64,000 bases of DNA from Nocardia otitidiscaviarum NBRC 14405 (GCF_000308635.1 NZ_BAGD01000028.1:1-64000), one strand, 5' to 3'. Positions 40,120 to 49,914 are shown, counted from the stretch's first letter. Notes: generated from the sequence alone by a model not told the origin. Program-made: numbers and translations.

Positions 40120-41778
40120 TTATCCTATCGCCGGACCCAGTAGGTCGTCCGCATCCGTGATGCGATAGGCGTACCCCTGCTCGGCCAGGAAACGCTGTCG
40201 GTGCGCCGCGTATTCGGCGTCCAGGGTGTCCCGGGCGACCACGGAGTAGAAGTGCGCCTGCCCGCCGTCCTGTTTCGGTCGCAGCAGGCGGCCCAGCCGT
40301 TGCGCCTCCTCCTGCCGTGAGCCGAAGGTGCCCGAAACCTGCACCGCCACCGACGCTTCCGGGAGGTCGATGGAGAAATTGGCGACCTTCGAGACCACCA
40401 GCACCGGGATCTCGCCCTGCCGGAACGACTCGAACAGGGCCTCCCGCTCCTTGGTGCGGGTGGAGCCCTGGATCACGGGTGCGTTCAGATGTTCGCCCAG
40501 TTCCTCGAGTTGATCCAGATAGGCCCCGATGACCAGGCTCGGCGCGTCGCGATGCTGCGCCAGAATCGATTCCACCACGGCGAGTTTGGTGCGGGCGGTG
40601 GAGCACAGCTTGTAGCGCTCCTCGGGTTCGGCGGTGGCGTAGGCCATGCGCTCGGCGTCGGTGAGCGTCACCCGCACCTCGACGCAGTCGGCGGGGGCGA
40701 TCCAGCCCTGCGCCTCGATGTCCTTCCACGGCGCGTCGTAGCGCTTGGGGCCGATGAGGGAGAAGACGTCGCCCTCGCGGCCGTCCTCGCGCACCAGGGT
40801 CGCGGTCAGGCCCAGCCGCCGCCGCGACTGCAGATCGGCGGTCATGCGGAAGACGGGCGCGGGCAGCAGGTGCACCTCGTCGTAGATCACCAGGCCCCAG
40901 TCCCGGCTGTCGAAGAGTTCGAGGTGCCGGTACTCGCCCTTGGTCTTGCGGGTGATCACCTGATAGGTGGCGATGGTGACCGGGCGGATCTCCTTGCGCT
41001 CGCCGGAGTACTCGCCGATCTCGTCCTCGGTGAGCGAGGTGCGGGCCAGCAGTTCACGCCGCCACTGCCGCCCGGCCACGGTATTGGTGACCAGGATCAG
41101 GGTGGTCGCCTTGGCCTTGGCCATGGCCGCCGCGCCCACCATGGTCTTGCCCGCGCCGCAGGGCAGCACCACCACGCCGGAACCGCCCGCCCAGAAGGAG
41201 TCGGCGGCCATCTCCTGGTAGTCGCGCAGGTGCCAGCCGCCGGATTCGAAGTCGAGGTCGATGGGGTGCGCCTCGCCGTCCACGTACCCGGCCAGATCCT
41301 CGGCGGGCCAGCCGATCTTCAGCAGCGCCTGCTTGATGTGGCCGCGTTCGGAGGGATGCACGATCACGGTGTCGTCATCGAGGCGGGCGCCGAGCATGGG
41401 CGCGATCTTCTTGTGCCGCAGCACTTCTTCCAGCACCGCGCGATCCAGCGACACCAGCGTGAGCCCGTGCGCCGGATGCTTCACCAGTTGCAGCCGTCCG
41501 TAGCGGGCCATGGTGTCGACGATGTCCACCAGCAGCGGCTGCGGCACCGCGTACCGCGAATAGGTGACGAGCGCGTCCACCACCTGCTCGGCGTCGTGTC
41601 CGGCCGCTCGCGCGTTCCACAGCGCCAGCGGTGTGATCCGATAGGTGTGCACATGCTCGGGCGCGCGTTCGAGCTCGGCGAACGGCGCGATCGCCTGCCG
41701 CGCCGCGTCGGCCGACTCGTGGTCGACCTCCAGCAGCAGCGTCTTGTCGCTCTGCACGATCAATGGACCGTCGGTCAT
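40120..41778 (-). CDS. ercC3: DNA repair helicase XPB (ErcC3-like)
   Basis: Superfamily 2 helicase of 552 residues, homologue of eukaryotic XPB and M. tuberculosis Rv0861c (3'-5' helicase with ATP-independent annealing reported). The N-terminal helicase-associated and damage-recognition domain occupies about 1-185. Motif I is LPCGAGKTMV, motif II is YDEVHLL, GLTATLVRED is motif III, SKVANFSIDLPEAS is motif V and QEEAQRLGRLLRPK is motif VI. The RED motif of XPB is seen in VREDGREGD. The ATG at 41778 follows CCAGGAGGTGGC. The usual neighbour (helicase-associated WYL protein) is displaced by about 2.9 kb. Confidence 0.95.
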   Translation of the reverse strand: MTDGPLIVQSDKTLLLEVDHESADAARQAIAPFAELERAPEHVHTYRITPLALWNARAAGHDAEQVVDALVTYSRYAVPQPLLVDIVDTMARYGRLQLVKHPAHGLTLVSLDRAVLEEVLRHKKIAPMLGARLDDDTVIVHPSERGHIKQALLKIGWPAEDLAGYVDGEAHPIDLDFESGGWHLRDYQEMAADSFWAGGSGVVVLPCGAGKTMVGAAAMAKAKATTLILVTNTVAGRQWRRELLARTSLTEDEIGEYSGERKEIRPVTIATYQVITRKTKGEYRHLELFDSRDWGLVIYDEVHLLPAPVFRMTADLQSRRRLGLTATLVREDGREGDVFSLIGPKRYDAPWKDIEAQGWIAPADCVEVRVTLTDAERMAYATAEPEERYKLCSTARTKLAVVESILAQHRDAPSLVIGAYLDQLEELGEHLNAPVIQGSTRTKEREALFESFRQGEIPVLVVSKVANFSIDLPEASVAVQVSGTFGSRQEEAQRLGRLLRPKQDGGQAHFYSVVARDTLDAEYAAHRQRFLAEQGYAYRITDADDLLGPAIG

Positions 41779-41976
41779 GCCACCTCCTGGATCGGGCCCG
41801 CCCACCCGGGCCGTCGACCATTCTTCCCGAAGCCCCCGACACCGCGCCGGGCCCCGCGTGCGTGTTCTTCCCCGGTGGCGGGTCGGCGCTGTGAGAATCG
41901 CGGTGTGACCGGGTGAAGTTCATTCGTCGGAAAGCCCTCGAGACCCCAGTTTCGATGGCTAAGATCACACCCCATT

Positions 41977-41990
41977 TGGACGTACGTCCA
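41977..41990. promoter_or_regulatory. TetR-type operator candidate upstream of the endoglycoceramidase-like gene
   Basis: TGGACGTACGTCCA is a perfect 14-bp palindrome 33 bp before the GH5 start codon. It matches the palindrome in the TetR/ceramidase intergenic region (58720-58733) at 12 of 14 bases, including both outer 6-bp arms. Shared control is inferred. Confidence 0.7.
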
Positions 41991-42023
41991 GCTAATGGGA
42001 GTCGACGGACAGCGGGTGATTCG

Positions 42024-43631
42024 ATGCGCGGGGTCGGAGCGGGGGACGACGCGGGCGGACGGCGACGGCGCGGGCGCTGGGTAGCGGGCCTCGCCGCGAC
42101 GGTGGTCGGGGCGGCGCTGCTGGTGGCGGCACCGGGGGCGGCAGCGCCGACCGCGTTGCCGGATATTCACGTCGAGGACGGTCGGTTCGTCGACGAGGCG
42201 GGGCGCACCGTGCTGCTGCACGGCGTCAACAATGTGGACAAGGACGCCCCCTACATCGAACTCGGGGACGGCTTCACCCTGACCGCCGAGGACGCGGAAC
42301 TGCTCGCCCGGCACGGATTCAACGTGGTCCGGCTCGGCGTCGCCTTCGACGGCCTCATGCCCACCCGGGGCGTCGTCGACACCGCGTACCTGGACCGGGT
42401 CGCCGCGGTGGTGGACCTCCTCGCTGCGCGCGGCATCTACACGCTGATCGACAATCACCAGGACGGACTGTCGAAGATCTGGGGCGGCAACGGCTTTCCC
42501 GAATGGTCGCTGCGCTCCCGGCCCGGCGCGCTGGAGCCGAATCCGGGCTTCCCGCTCTACTATCTGATGCCCAGTATGAATCGCGGCTGGGATGAGGTGT
42601 GGCACAACGACAATGGGGTGCTGGACCAGCTCGGCGTCGCACTCGGCGCGCTGGCCGCGCGGTTGGCGGAGCGGCCGGGCATGCTCGGGATCGAGCTCAT
42701 GAACGAGCCGTGGCCGGGTTCGGCCTTCCTGTCCTGCTTCCCCGACGGCTGTCCCGGCTTCGACGCCGTCTACCAAGCGGCCATGCAGCGGCTGACCGAT
42801 GCGGTGCGTGCCCGCGCCGCCGATCTGATGATCTTCTGGGAACCCAATGTGACCTGGAACGAGACCATGCCCACCAATCTGGGGAGGAATCCGCCCATCA
42901 CCGCGCCCGATATCGGCTTCGCGCCGCACGACTACTGCATTCCCAGCCAGTTGGCCATCTATCTGGGGCTGCCCGCGGGCCTGCGGGCACTGTGCGGGGT
43001 GCAGCAGGACAAGACCTGGGGCAATATCGACGCCTTCACCCGCCGCACCGGGATACCCGCGCTGGTGACCGAGTTCGGCGACGGTGACGCCACCGTGCTG
43101 CGCAATACGCTGGTGCGCGCCGACGAGCGCTTCATCGGCTGGATGTACTGGCACTACGCCTCCCGCTTCGGGGCGGGCGGTCCGCGCCCCGATCCCTTCC
43201 ACGGCGAGCTCGGCCGCGAACTCGTGCGCACCTACCCCCGTGCCACCGCGGGCGTGCCCGGCCGGATGGTCTTCGATCCCGCCGACGGCGACTTCGCCTA
43301 CCGCTACACCCCGCGCCCCGCCGCCGGGCCGACCGAGATCTACGTATCGGACCTGCACTATCCGGACGGGTACCGGGTGCGGGTGGAGGGCGGCACGGTC
43401 ACCTCGGCTCCGGGGGCGCGGGTGGTGACGGTGGTCGCCGACGCGAGTACGCCGGTCTCGGTGTACGTCAGCCGGCCCGATTCGACGGGCGAGACCGTGC
43501 CGGAGGGGCCGGTCGGCACCGGATCGGCGAGTGGTGGTTCGATCGAGTCCGGTTCCGCCGGAACGGGTTCGGGCGATTCGGGGTCGGCGGGGCCGGGCTC
43601 GGCGGCCACCGGCTCCGCGGGGTCGAGTTGA
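42024..43631 (+). CDS. Secreted GH5 glycosidase, endoglycoceramidase-like
   Basis: Exported glycoside hydrolase of 535 residues, similar to Rhodococcus endoglycoceramidases, which release intact glycans from glycosphingolipids. The signal peptide is GRWVAGLAATVVGAALLVAAPGAAA. The TIM barrel has LLHGVNNVDKDAPY, FNVVRLGVAFDGLMP, LIDNHQDGLSKIWGGNGFPEW, acid/base E228 in MNEPWPG, and nucleophile E350 in VTEFGDGD. A beta-sandwich C-domain (about 415-500) is followed by a Ser/Gly-rich tail. The ATG at 42024 has a weak ribosome-binding site. It lies within a small block inserted between XPB and its partner. The ceramide-glycan substrate is inferred; GH5 cellulase-like activity is the alternative. 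Confidence 0.85.
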   Translation: MRGVGAGDDAGGRRRRGRWVAGLAATVVGAALLVAAPGAAAPTALPDIHVEDGRFVDEAGRTVLLHGVNNVDKDAPYIELGDGFTLTAEDAELLARHGFNVVRLGVAFDGLMPTRGVVDTAYLDRVAAVVDLLAARGIYTLIDNHQDGLSKIWGGNGFPEWSLRSRPGALEPNPGFPLYYLMPSMNRGWDEVWHNDNGVLDQLGVALGALAARLAERPGMLGIELMNEPWPGSAFLSCFPDGCPGFDAVYQAAMQRLTDAVRARAADLMIFWEPNVTWNETMPTNLGRNPPITAPDIGFAPHDYCIPSQLAIYLGLPAGLRALCGVQQDKTWGNIDAFTRRTGIPALVTEFGDGDATVLRNTLVRADERFIGWMYWHYASRFGAGGPRPDPFHGELGRELVRTYPRATAGVPGRMVFDPADGDFAYRYTPRPAAGPTEIYVSDLHYPDGYRVRVEGGTVTSAPGARVVTVVADASTPVSVYVSRPDSTGETVPEGPVGTGSASGGSIESGSAGTGSGDSGSAGPGSAATGSAGSS

Positions 43632-43730
43632 GGCTGCGCCGCCCCGGAAACCCGGGGCGTGCCGGTCTGTAACGGGACGGCGATTCGGCGCGACACAAGG
43701 GCGCGGGACCCATAGCTGGTCATGTGCCCA

Positions 43731-43736
43731 GATAAT
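43731..43736 (+). promoter_or_regulatory. Candidate -10 box of the 32-residue ORF
   Basis: GATAAT at 43731-43736 is unusually AT-rich for the surroundings. It sits 21 nt before the start codon and is followed by GAGAGGGA as Shine-Dalgarno. No clear -35 is visible. Confidence 0.5.
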
Positions 43737-43751
43737 TGAGAGGGAACACTT

Positions 43752-43850
43752 GTGAACTACTTCAGCCTGCAGTTGCTCAACAACTTCCTACCCATGATCC
43801 TCAACCTGTCGCTGCTGGGCATGCGTGGCGGTGGGATGTACTACTACTGA
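43752..43850 (+). CDS. Very small hydrophobic protein, 32 residues
   Basis: A short ORF with GTG at 43752 behind GAGAGGGA (7-nt spacing) and a GATAAT -10 box. The peptide begins MNYFSLQLLNNFLPM, continues as a hydrophobic helix (ILNLSLLGM) and ends RGGGMYYY. Length, an amphipathic helix and the aromatic C-terminus suggest a membrane-active or membrane-associated peptide. I recognise no family. It lies between the GH5 and lipoprotein genes. Confidence 0.6.
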   Translation: MNYFSLQLLNNFLPMILNLSLLGMRGGGMYYY

Positions 43851-43953
43851 TTCGCCGCTCCATCGCGGGACTGATGCGGTCGCCGGTCGCCTGCGGGTAA
43901 CCTCAGGCCGTTCACGGCGGCCGTGAACGGTTCGGTGAGAAAGGTTTTCGCAG

Positions 43954-44469
43954 GTGAAGTTCGCACCAACGAGGCTTATCGCGCGCCTCGTGCTGGCTCT
44001 CGTGGCGGTCGCCGCGCTGGCCGGATGCTCGATGTTCCAAGAAGCCAGCAAGTCCGACACCGCGAAGGCGCAGGTCGGCGACTGCATCAATGTCATCTCC
44101 GGGTCCGCGGTCGACTCCGAGACGGAGCCGGTCGACTGCTCCTCCGAGAAGGCCGTCTACAAGGTCATGGACGTCCACGACACCAAGACCGAGTGTAAGG
44201 AGGAGTACACCTCCTACGAGGAGACCCTGAACGGCGGCACCACCGCGTTCCTGTGCCTGGCCCCCAACTTCAAGGAGGGCGCCTGCTACAACGAGAGCCC
44301 CACCACCGGATACAAGAGCGTGGACTGCTCCGCTCCGGAAGCGTCGTTCAAGGTGACCAAGCGCATCGACGGACAGACCGACGAGTTCCTCTGTGATACC
44401 GCGGCCATCGGCTACCGCATCGTCCCGGATCCCAAGATGACCTTCTGCCTGGGCAGCCCGAAGAGCTGA
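43954..44469 (+). CDS. LppU-like lipoprotein
   Basis: Predicted surface lipoprotein, 171 residues. The signal peptide ends in lipobox LAGC (Cys25), followed by about 145 residues with six further cysteines in pairs (GDCINV, VDCSSEK, ECKEEYT, CYNESP, VDCSAPE, FCLGSP). The tandem DCS-EAxxKV pattern is that of LppU/SCO3897-type proteins of unknown function. The GTG at 43954 follows AGAAAGG. A terminator follows the stop codon. Confidence 0.8.
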   Translation: MKFAPTRLIARLVLALVAVAALAGCSMFQEASKSDTAKAQVGDCINVISGSAVDSETEPVDCSSEKAVYKVMDVHDTKTECKEEYTSYEETLNGGTTAFLCLAPNFKEGACYNESPTTGYKSVDCSAPEASFKVTKRIDGQTDEFLCDTAAIGYRIVPDPKMTFCLGSPKS

Positions 44470-44479
44470 CCGGGGACCG

Positions 44480-44518
44480 GATCGGCCCGCCGCATCCCGG
44501 GTGCGGCGGGCCGATCCG
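44480..44518. terminator. Terminator after the lipoprotein gene
   Basis: A perfect 16-bp stem (44480-44495 pairing with 44503-44518) with a 7-nt loop, 10 bp after the stop codon. The following gene is convergent. Confidence 0.85.
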
Positions 44519-44662
44519 TATCCGGCGCCGGAGTCATGCCGTGCACCCGGCGTCGCGAAGTCCGGCCGCGGCCCCCCGACCGCGCAGGACCAGCCGATCG
44601 GGGCCATCGCAACCGTGACGACCGGAGTCATCGCGGCCGGTGCCGACCGGAGCCATCGTGAT

Positions 44663-47350
44663 TCAGTCGACCAGGGCCACCGAGGCGATGCGGTGCAGCG
44701 TGAAGGTGCGCACCGTGCCGGTCACCGTGTCCAGGGCGTCGAGTTGGCCGCCGCCCACCTTGACCGGCTCCACCACCCGCTGCGTCGCCACGCCTTGGGC
44801 GTCCACATAGCCGATGTGCACCGGGCGGTGGACCCGGGCGGCCAATTGCAGCAGTGCGAGGGTGGCGGCGGTGCTGGTGCGGGTGCCGTCCGAACGCACC
44901 GCCTGACCCGAACGCGCCTGTGCCGCAAGCTCTCCCGCGCGCAGCTCGCCCACCAGCGAGCGTAGTTGCTCCGGGCTCGGTGGGTTCGGACGGTACACCG
45001 GCCGCGCATTCGGGCGCGGGGCGACGCGGATGCCGCGCGGCCGCAGATCCACGACGGCCCCGGAGGAATCCTCACCGGCCGGGCTGAAACCCGCCGCCCG
45101 CAACTGCTCCAGCACCTCGCCCAGCGGCGCCTGGGAGATCGCCACCGTGGGCGCGACGGCTCGCAGCGCCAGCTGTCCGGCCACCGGGGCGGCCAGCACC
45201 TCGGCCAGCAGCGCCGGATCCTCGCTGCGCACGAAGGATTGCGCCATCCCGACCCGCAGCCGGCCGTGGCGGCGCGCCACATCGTCGATGAGGTAGGTCA
45301 GCGACTGCGGAACCGGGGTGCGCGAGTGCGTGGTGAACAGATTGTGGAGTTCCGCGGCGGTGGCTCCGGCGTCCAGGGCGCGCCGCACGGACGTGTCGCT
45401 GATGCGGTACACCGTTGCGGCACCGGCGGATTCCACCTCGGCGACCAGGGAGATGCGGTCCTGGAGTTCGGGTGTGAGCGGTCCGGGCGCGATGACCGTC
45501 AGATCCGCCTGCACCAGGACGTGGTCCACCGGTTCCGGCAGCGCCGCCGCCATCGCGGCCTCGGCATCGGCGGGACCGGATTCGTTGCCGTGCAGCAGGG
45601 CTCGGCCCGCGGAGGTGAGCGCGCCGTGCGCCACCAGTCCCAGCGCCTGTGCCTCGGCCAGGGTGCTCGCCACCGCGTCGGTGCGGAAGTGCCGCCGCCA
45701 GCGCGGCTGCCGCCAGGCCAGCACCCGGCTCAGCTCCGCCGCCGACACCGCTGTGCCGGAAGGGAATTCGCCCAACAGGTCGAGGATGGCGCGGCGATCG
45801 CGAACGGCGTGCAGGGTACGCAGCTCGGCCGACAGCGCGGCCAGGGGTTTGTCATTGGCGTCGCGCAGGCCGATCATCCACGGGAAGCGGTCCAGCTCCA
45901 GCCAGGCGCGGGCGAGCACCACCCAGCGTTTGGCGGGCGCGGCGGCGGCCCAGGCGTCGGCGGTGGTGGTGGGTGCCCAGTGGTCCTCGAGGTCGCTGTC
46001 CGCCGCGGGCTCGGGAATGCCGCGGTCCACGAGGCGGGCCGCCGTGAGCACCTCGGCCAGCAGGCCGAGGCGCGACTCGTCGATGCCGGTCTGTTTGGCG
46101 ATACGCCGCGTTTCGCGCACCCCCAGCCCACCCGAGCGCAACACGGGAGCCGGTGTGCGCCCGAGTGATTCCAGCAGTTCCGCACTGTGCCGCAGCAGTT
46201 CACCGACCTCGCCTGCGGCGGCCGCGTTCACGTCGGCGGCGGTGAGTCGGGTGGTCGCGGGCTGCGGTGGGGTGAGCGCGTGCGGATCGGTGGTGGGTTC
46301 GCGCCGCAGCACCTGGCCGACCATGGGCGGCAGTTCGACGGTCTCCGCGTCGATCCAGTTCAGCAGTCGGCGTGCCAGCAGTCGCTGTACCGGGCGATCG
46401 GCGGACGTGCCCGGCGCGGCATCGCGGGTGCGGCCGCGCGGGCCGGTGGTGGCGAGCTTGTCGAGCAGCGCGCGTTCCTGGGCGGTGAGTTCGCCCAGCG
46501 CGGAGTCGATCTCGGTCGCGGTGAGGGCGTCGGGAATCTCCGTGGTGCTGCCCAGCGGCCACGGCAGCGCCTCCTGGGCGGCGGGGGTGAGCCGCAGCGC
46601 CTTGTCCGAGCCCCAGACCAGTGCTCGCGCCCGCAGCCGGTCCACGGCGGCGTTGATCGCCTTCTTGCCCACCCGATCGCCCAACAGCTCGTGCAGACGC
46701 GTTCTGGGCATGGCGACGGGCGTACGGGCGTCGGCCGCTCCGTGCACCGCCAGGGTCTCGATCACCGCGAAATCGAGCGTGTCCAGTTCGTCGGTGGCCC
46801 GCAGCACGGAGGCCCGTTGTTCGGTCCGCGCCGCCAGTACGGCCATCGAACCGGGCAGCGGCACAGCCAGATCCGGCCGTAGCTGCAACAGCTGAACCAA
46901 CTCGTCGTCCGACCGGGCCGCCAGCCACTCCGTCAGCGAGGCGGCCTCGGCGGCGGCCTTGCGGCCCTTCGCGCCGGTCGCCCTGCCGCGCCCAGCGGCC
47001 TTCGTCTCCGACGTGGCGGCTCCGGACCGCCGGTCGGCCGCACCCGCACCCGCAGCCGCCGGGCCGCTCCCGGAGGAATCGACGACAGGCGCGGTTGCTG
47101 CGGCCGTGGTGGCGGGCGCGTCCGCACCGGGTGGGGTACTCGCACCGCTCGCGGCGCTCTCGGATGCCGAACCCGGATCATCCGCGTCGTCCACGACGTT
47201 GGATTCGGCCGCCGCTGTGGTCGGCGCGCTGTCGCCCACCGGTGGTGCCGAGCGCGGATCACCGACCGCATCCGGTGAGGCGCCGCCGGACGGTGCGGAA
47301 GCCGCTGCGCCGTCGGCGAACTCGGCGTGGGCGGGGCCGCTATCGGTCAC
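44663..47350 (-). CDS. Helicase-associated / WYL-domain protein (Rv0862c-like)
   Basis: An 895-residue protein with a poorly conserved, Ala/Ser/Pro/Asp-rich N-terminus (1-145), then SLTEWLAARSDDELVQLLQLRPDLAVPLPGSMAVLAART and a long helical region (150-590). A Helicase_C_3-like domain follows (about 615-735, VDHVLVQADLTVIAPGPL). A C-terminal WYL-like module (RPVHIGYVDAQGVATQRVVEPVKV, LHRIASVALVD) completes it. In mycobacteria this gene neighbours XPB, and a joint role in DNA repair is likely. The GTG at 47350 lacks a clear Shine-Dalgarno, and the true start may lie up to about 145 codons downstream. Confidence 0.82.
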   Translation of the reverse strand: MTDSGPAHAEFADGAAASAPSGGASPDAVGDPRSAPPVGDSAPTTAAAESNVVDDADDPGSASESAASGASTPPGADAPATTAAATAPVVDSSGSGPAAAGAGAADRRSGAATSETKAAGRGRATGAKGRKAAAEAASLTEWLAARSDDELVQLLQLRPDLAVPLPGSMAVLAARTEQRASVLRATDELDTLDFAVIETLAVHGAADARTPVAMPRTRLHELLGDRVGKKAINAAVDRLRARALVWGSDKALRLTPAAQEALPWPLGSTTEIPDALTATEIDSALGELTAQERALLDKLATTGPRGRTRDAAPGTSADRPVQRLLARRLLNWIDAETVELPPMVGQVLRREPTTDPHALTPPQPATTRLTAADVNAAAAGEVGELLRHSAELLESLGRTPAPVLRSGGLGVRETRRIAKQTGIDESRLGLLAEVLTAARLVDRGIPEPAADSDLEDHWAPTTTADAWAAAAPAKRWVVLARAWLELDRFPWMIGLRDANDKPLAALSAELRTLHAVRDRRAILDLLGEFPSGTAVSAAELSRVLAWRQPRWRRHFRTDAVASTLAEAQALGLVAHGALTSAGRALLHGNESGPADAEAAMAAALPEPVDHVLVQADLTVIAPGPLTPELQDRISLVAEVESAGAATVYRISDTSVRRALDAGATAAELHNLFTTHSRTPVPQSLTYLIDDVARRHGRLRVGMAQSFVRSEDPALLAEVLAAPVAGQLALRAVAPTVAISQAPLGEVLEQLRAAGFSPAGEDSSGAVVDLRPRGIRVAPRPNARPVYRPNPPSPEQLRSLVGELRAGELAAQARSGQAVRSDGTRTSTAATLALLQLAARVHRPVHIGYVDAQGVATQRVVEPVKVGGGQLDALDTVTGTVRTFTLHRIASVALVD

Positions 47351-47491
47351 GGCGGACCAGCGGGGCGCGGTTGCAGGACGACCGGCCGGTACGGGTGGCG
47401 GGGCACGTTTCGATGGCCGTCGCGCCGAATCCGGGGTGCGACGGCCACCGCGCGAGGTGTCGCGCCACGAACCGCATGGGGTGAAGCGTCG

Positions 47492-47680
47492 TCAGCGGTT
47501 GATGACCGTGTGCGGGTGCACGTACGGCAGCTGATCGACCGGAAGCGGAAACTCGGTGTCCTCGCCGTAGGGGGAGAGGTTGCCGGAACGAGTCGACGAC
47601 AGTTCGGTCACGGCATGCTCACCGCTCGGCACTTCCGGCCAGCCATTGTCGACATACGGTTTCTTCGATTTGTTCACCAC
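47492..47680 (-). CDS. Small conserved hypothetical protein, 62 residues
   Basis: GTG at 47680 (or the next GTG, 47677) begins a protein reading VNKSKKPYVDNGWPEVPSG and ending VDQLPYVHPHTVINR. It is polar, Pro-rich and without membrane segments. CAGAAT at 47687-47692 on the minus strand lies 6 nt before the first GTG, indicating a leaderless transcript. The longer open frame upstream is low-complexity shadow of rpfA. The position between the helicase-associated gene and rpfA matches small hypothetical genes in mycobacteria. Function is unknown. Confidence 0.65.
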   Translation of the reverse strand: MVNKSKKPYVDNGWPEVPSGEHAVTELSSTRSGNLSPYGEDTEFPLPVDQLPYVHPHTVINR

Positions 47681-47839
47681 GGGCTCATTCTGGCATGGGG
47701 AGGGTGGGGCCGCCTGCCCCGGCACCCGGATATTCCGACGGGGACGGCGCTTTTCCGGCAAACGCGGTGCGGCGGCACGGGTCGCCCGACCGCGGCGGCC
47801 CGGCTCCGGGGGATGTCGGGCGTGTTCTCGGCACAGCGA

Positions 47840-47870
47840 AGCCCCGCATCGCCATTGATGATGCGGGGCT
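47840..47870 (-). terminator. Terminator of rpfA
   Basis: A perfect 11-bp stem (47840-47850 pairing with 47860-47870) with a 9-nt loop, 20 bp past the rpfA stop on the minus strand. Confidence 0.8.
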
Positions 47871-47889
47871 CGGCCGTACGCGACAGGGA

Positions 47890-48702
<813 letters not shown>

Positions 48703-48935
48703 AGACACTACGACTACCGCCGCGAAAAATCACTATTTGGTAACCGGCGGGTCTGATCGAGTGGCGATCCGGCACAAGGGCTTCCGCAGACCCGTCTGTG
48801 CTGGTGGTCACGGCGTGTCTGGCCCGAGAGACTCCTGTCACCGCGCCGTTATCGGCTCGTTATGTGATGAAGATCACATGTGTAGCCGAGTAACGGAATG
48901 GGCAATCCGCGTGTCCGCGGGTACCCCCGGCGGGT
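48703..48935. other. rpfA distal promoter region
   Basis: No gene is visible between the riboswitch and the small membrane protein. The stretch holds the CRP-type palindrome at 48862-48879 and an AT-richer segment, CGAAAAATCACTATTTGG, near 48722-48739 that may be part of the promoter. Confidence 0.55.
48862..48879. promoter_or_regulatory. CRP/GlxR-type binding site upstream of rpfA
   Basis: ATGTGATGAAGATCACAT contains the perfect consensus TGTGA-N6-TCACA. Mycobacterial rpfA is a known target of the cAMP receptor protein (Rv3676). Here the site lies about 350 bp before the start codon, upstream of the riboswitch. Confidence 0.8.
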
Positions 48936-49166
48936 TTATCGCGCGCGCCGACCGGACCAGAGCGCGAACACCACTCCGCACAGAAAACCGAGCGGTGCGC
49001 ACATGGCGAGGAGATAGAGCCAGAGCCCCGGCTCCGAATCGGCGAGAATCGCCCAGCCGAAAATGCCGATGATCGCCAGCAATCCAATGGCGAACAGGAC
49101 GATCGCGGTATGCAGCAGCCAGGTCCCGGACCTGCGCGGGGTCGAGTTCGAGGAGGTGTCGGACAC
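48936..49166 (-). CDS. Small two-TM membrane protein, 76 residues
   Basis: Uncharacterised membrane protein. A polar N-terminus (MSDTSSNSTPRRSG) is followed by two hydrophobic helices (WLLHTAIVLFAIGLLAIIGIFGWAIL, then LWLYLLAMCAPLGFLCGVVFALW) and a basic tail SGRRAR. The GTG at 49166 lies 8 nt after a TATGGT box on the minus strand, so it is probably leaderless. It occupies the place of small membrane proteins upstream of cspB in related genomes. Function is unknown. Confidence 0.75.
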   Translation of the reverse strand: MSDTSSNSTPRRSGTWLLHTAIVLFAIGLLAIIGIFGWAILADSEPGLWLYLLAMCAPLGFLCGVVFALWSGRRAR

Positions 49167-49210
49167 CTCGAGACCATAAAACTGATGTGCTCGGGCTATT
49201 CACACCGGGG

Positions 49211-49216
49211 TAGACT
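49211..49216 (+). promoter_or_regulatory. Candidate cspB -10 box
   Basis: TAGACT at 49211-49216 would give a 5' untranslated region of about 125 nt, typical of cold-shock genes. A second possible -10, TAGGTT, is at 49270-49275. No -35 is obvious. Confidence 0.35.
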
Positions 49217-49345
49217 CGAAGCATTCGCGTCCCTCATACCTGTGTGGGGCGCGTTCTTTCGCAAGTGGATAGGTTGCGGACGTCTGGTCCGACAACGAGT
49301 TGTGCCCGGGAGGCCGGGCATCCGAACAACGAACGGGTGAGCGCA

Positions 49346-49765
49346 GTGCCGACCGGCAAGGTGAAGTGGTACGACGTCGAAAAGGGCTTCGGCTTCCTTT
49401 CCCAGGATGAGGGTGAGGACGTCTATGTCCGGTCGTCCGCATTGCCGGAGGGCGTAGAGGCCCTCAAGCCCGGCCAGCGGGTGGAATTCGGCATGGCGGC
49501 GGGTCGGCGCGGCCCCCAGGCCCTGAGCCTCAAGCTGCTGGAGACCCCGTCCGTGCGCGGCCAGGGGCGCGGCGAGCGCCGCAATGCCGAACCCGCCGCT
49601 CCGCGAAAGACTCCCGACGAACTGCACGGTCTCGTCGAGGACATGATCAAGCTGCTGGAGATGAAGGTGCAGCCCGACCTCCAGCGCGGCCGCTACCCCG
49701 ATCGCAAGATGGCCCAGCGCATCGCCGAGGTCGTGCGCGGGGTCGCCCGCGAACTCGATCACTGA
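49346..49765 (+). CDS. cspB: Cold-shock protein CspB with C-terminal extension
   Basis: RNA-binding cold-shock protein of 139 residues. The N-terminal cold-shock domain (1-66) has [30 protein letters not shown] with the RNP1/RNP2 aromatic residues, though RNP1 is KGFGFLS and the His of typical Csp proteins is replaced in VYVRSS. The C-terminal half (80-139; [50 protein letters not shown]) is a helical extension shared with M. tuberculosis CspB (Rv0871). I choose the GTG at 49346 (MPTGKVKW); another GTG lies 9 nt upstream. Confidence 0.92.
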   Translation: MPTGKVKWYDVEKGFGFLSQDEGEDVYVRSSALPEGVEALKPGQRVEFGMAAGRRGPQALSLKLLETPSVRGQGRGERRNAEPAAPRKTPDELHGLVEDMIKLLEMKVQPDLQRGRYPDRKMAQRIAEVVRGVARELDH

Positions 49766-49787
49766 CCGGCTGGTCGAATCAAAGGCA

Positions 49788-49822
49788 GTGCCCCGGTTGC
49801 GGTTTCGTCACCGGGGCACCTT
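49788..49822. terminator. Terminator after cspB
   Basis: A 10-bp stem (GTGCCCCGGT at 49788-49797, pairing with 49810-49819) with a 12-nt loop, between convergent cspB and the DUF2771 gene. Confidence 0.7.
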
Positions 49823-49914
49823 CGGGCCTCGGTCGGCTCCGGCAGTGACGCGGCCGACTATCCGACCGGCGAATGGTCTCGGCGGCCGCCGCCTAATCAG
49901 TGTCCGTGTGGCGG

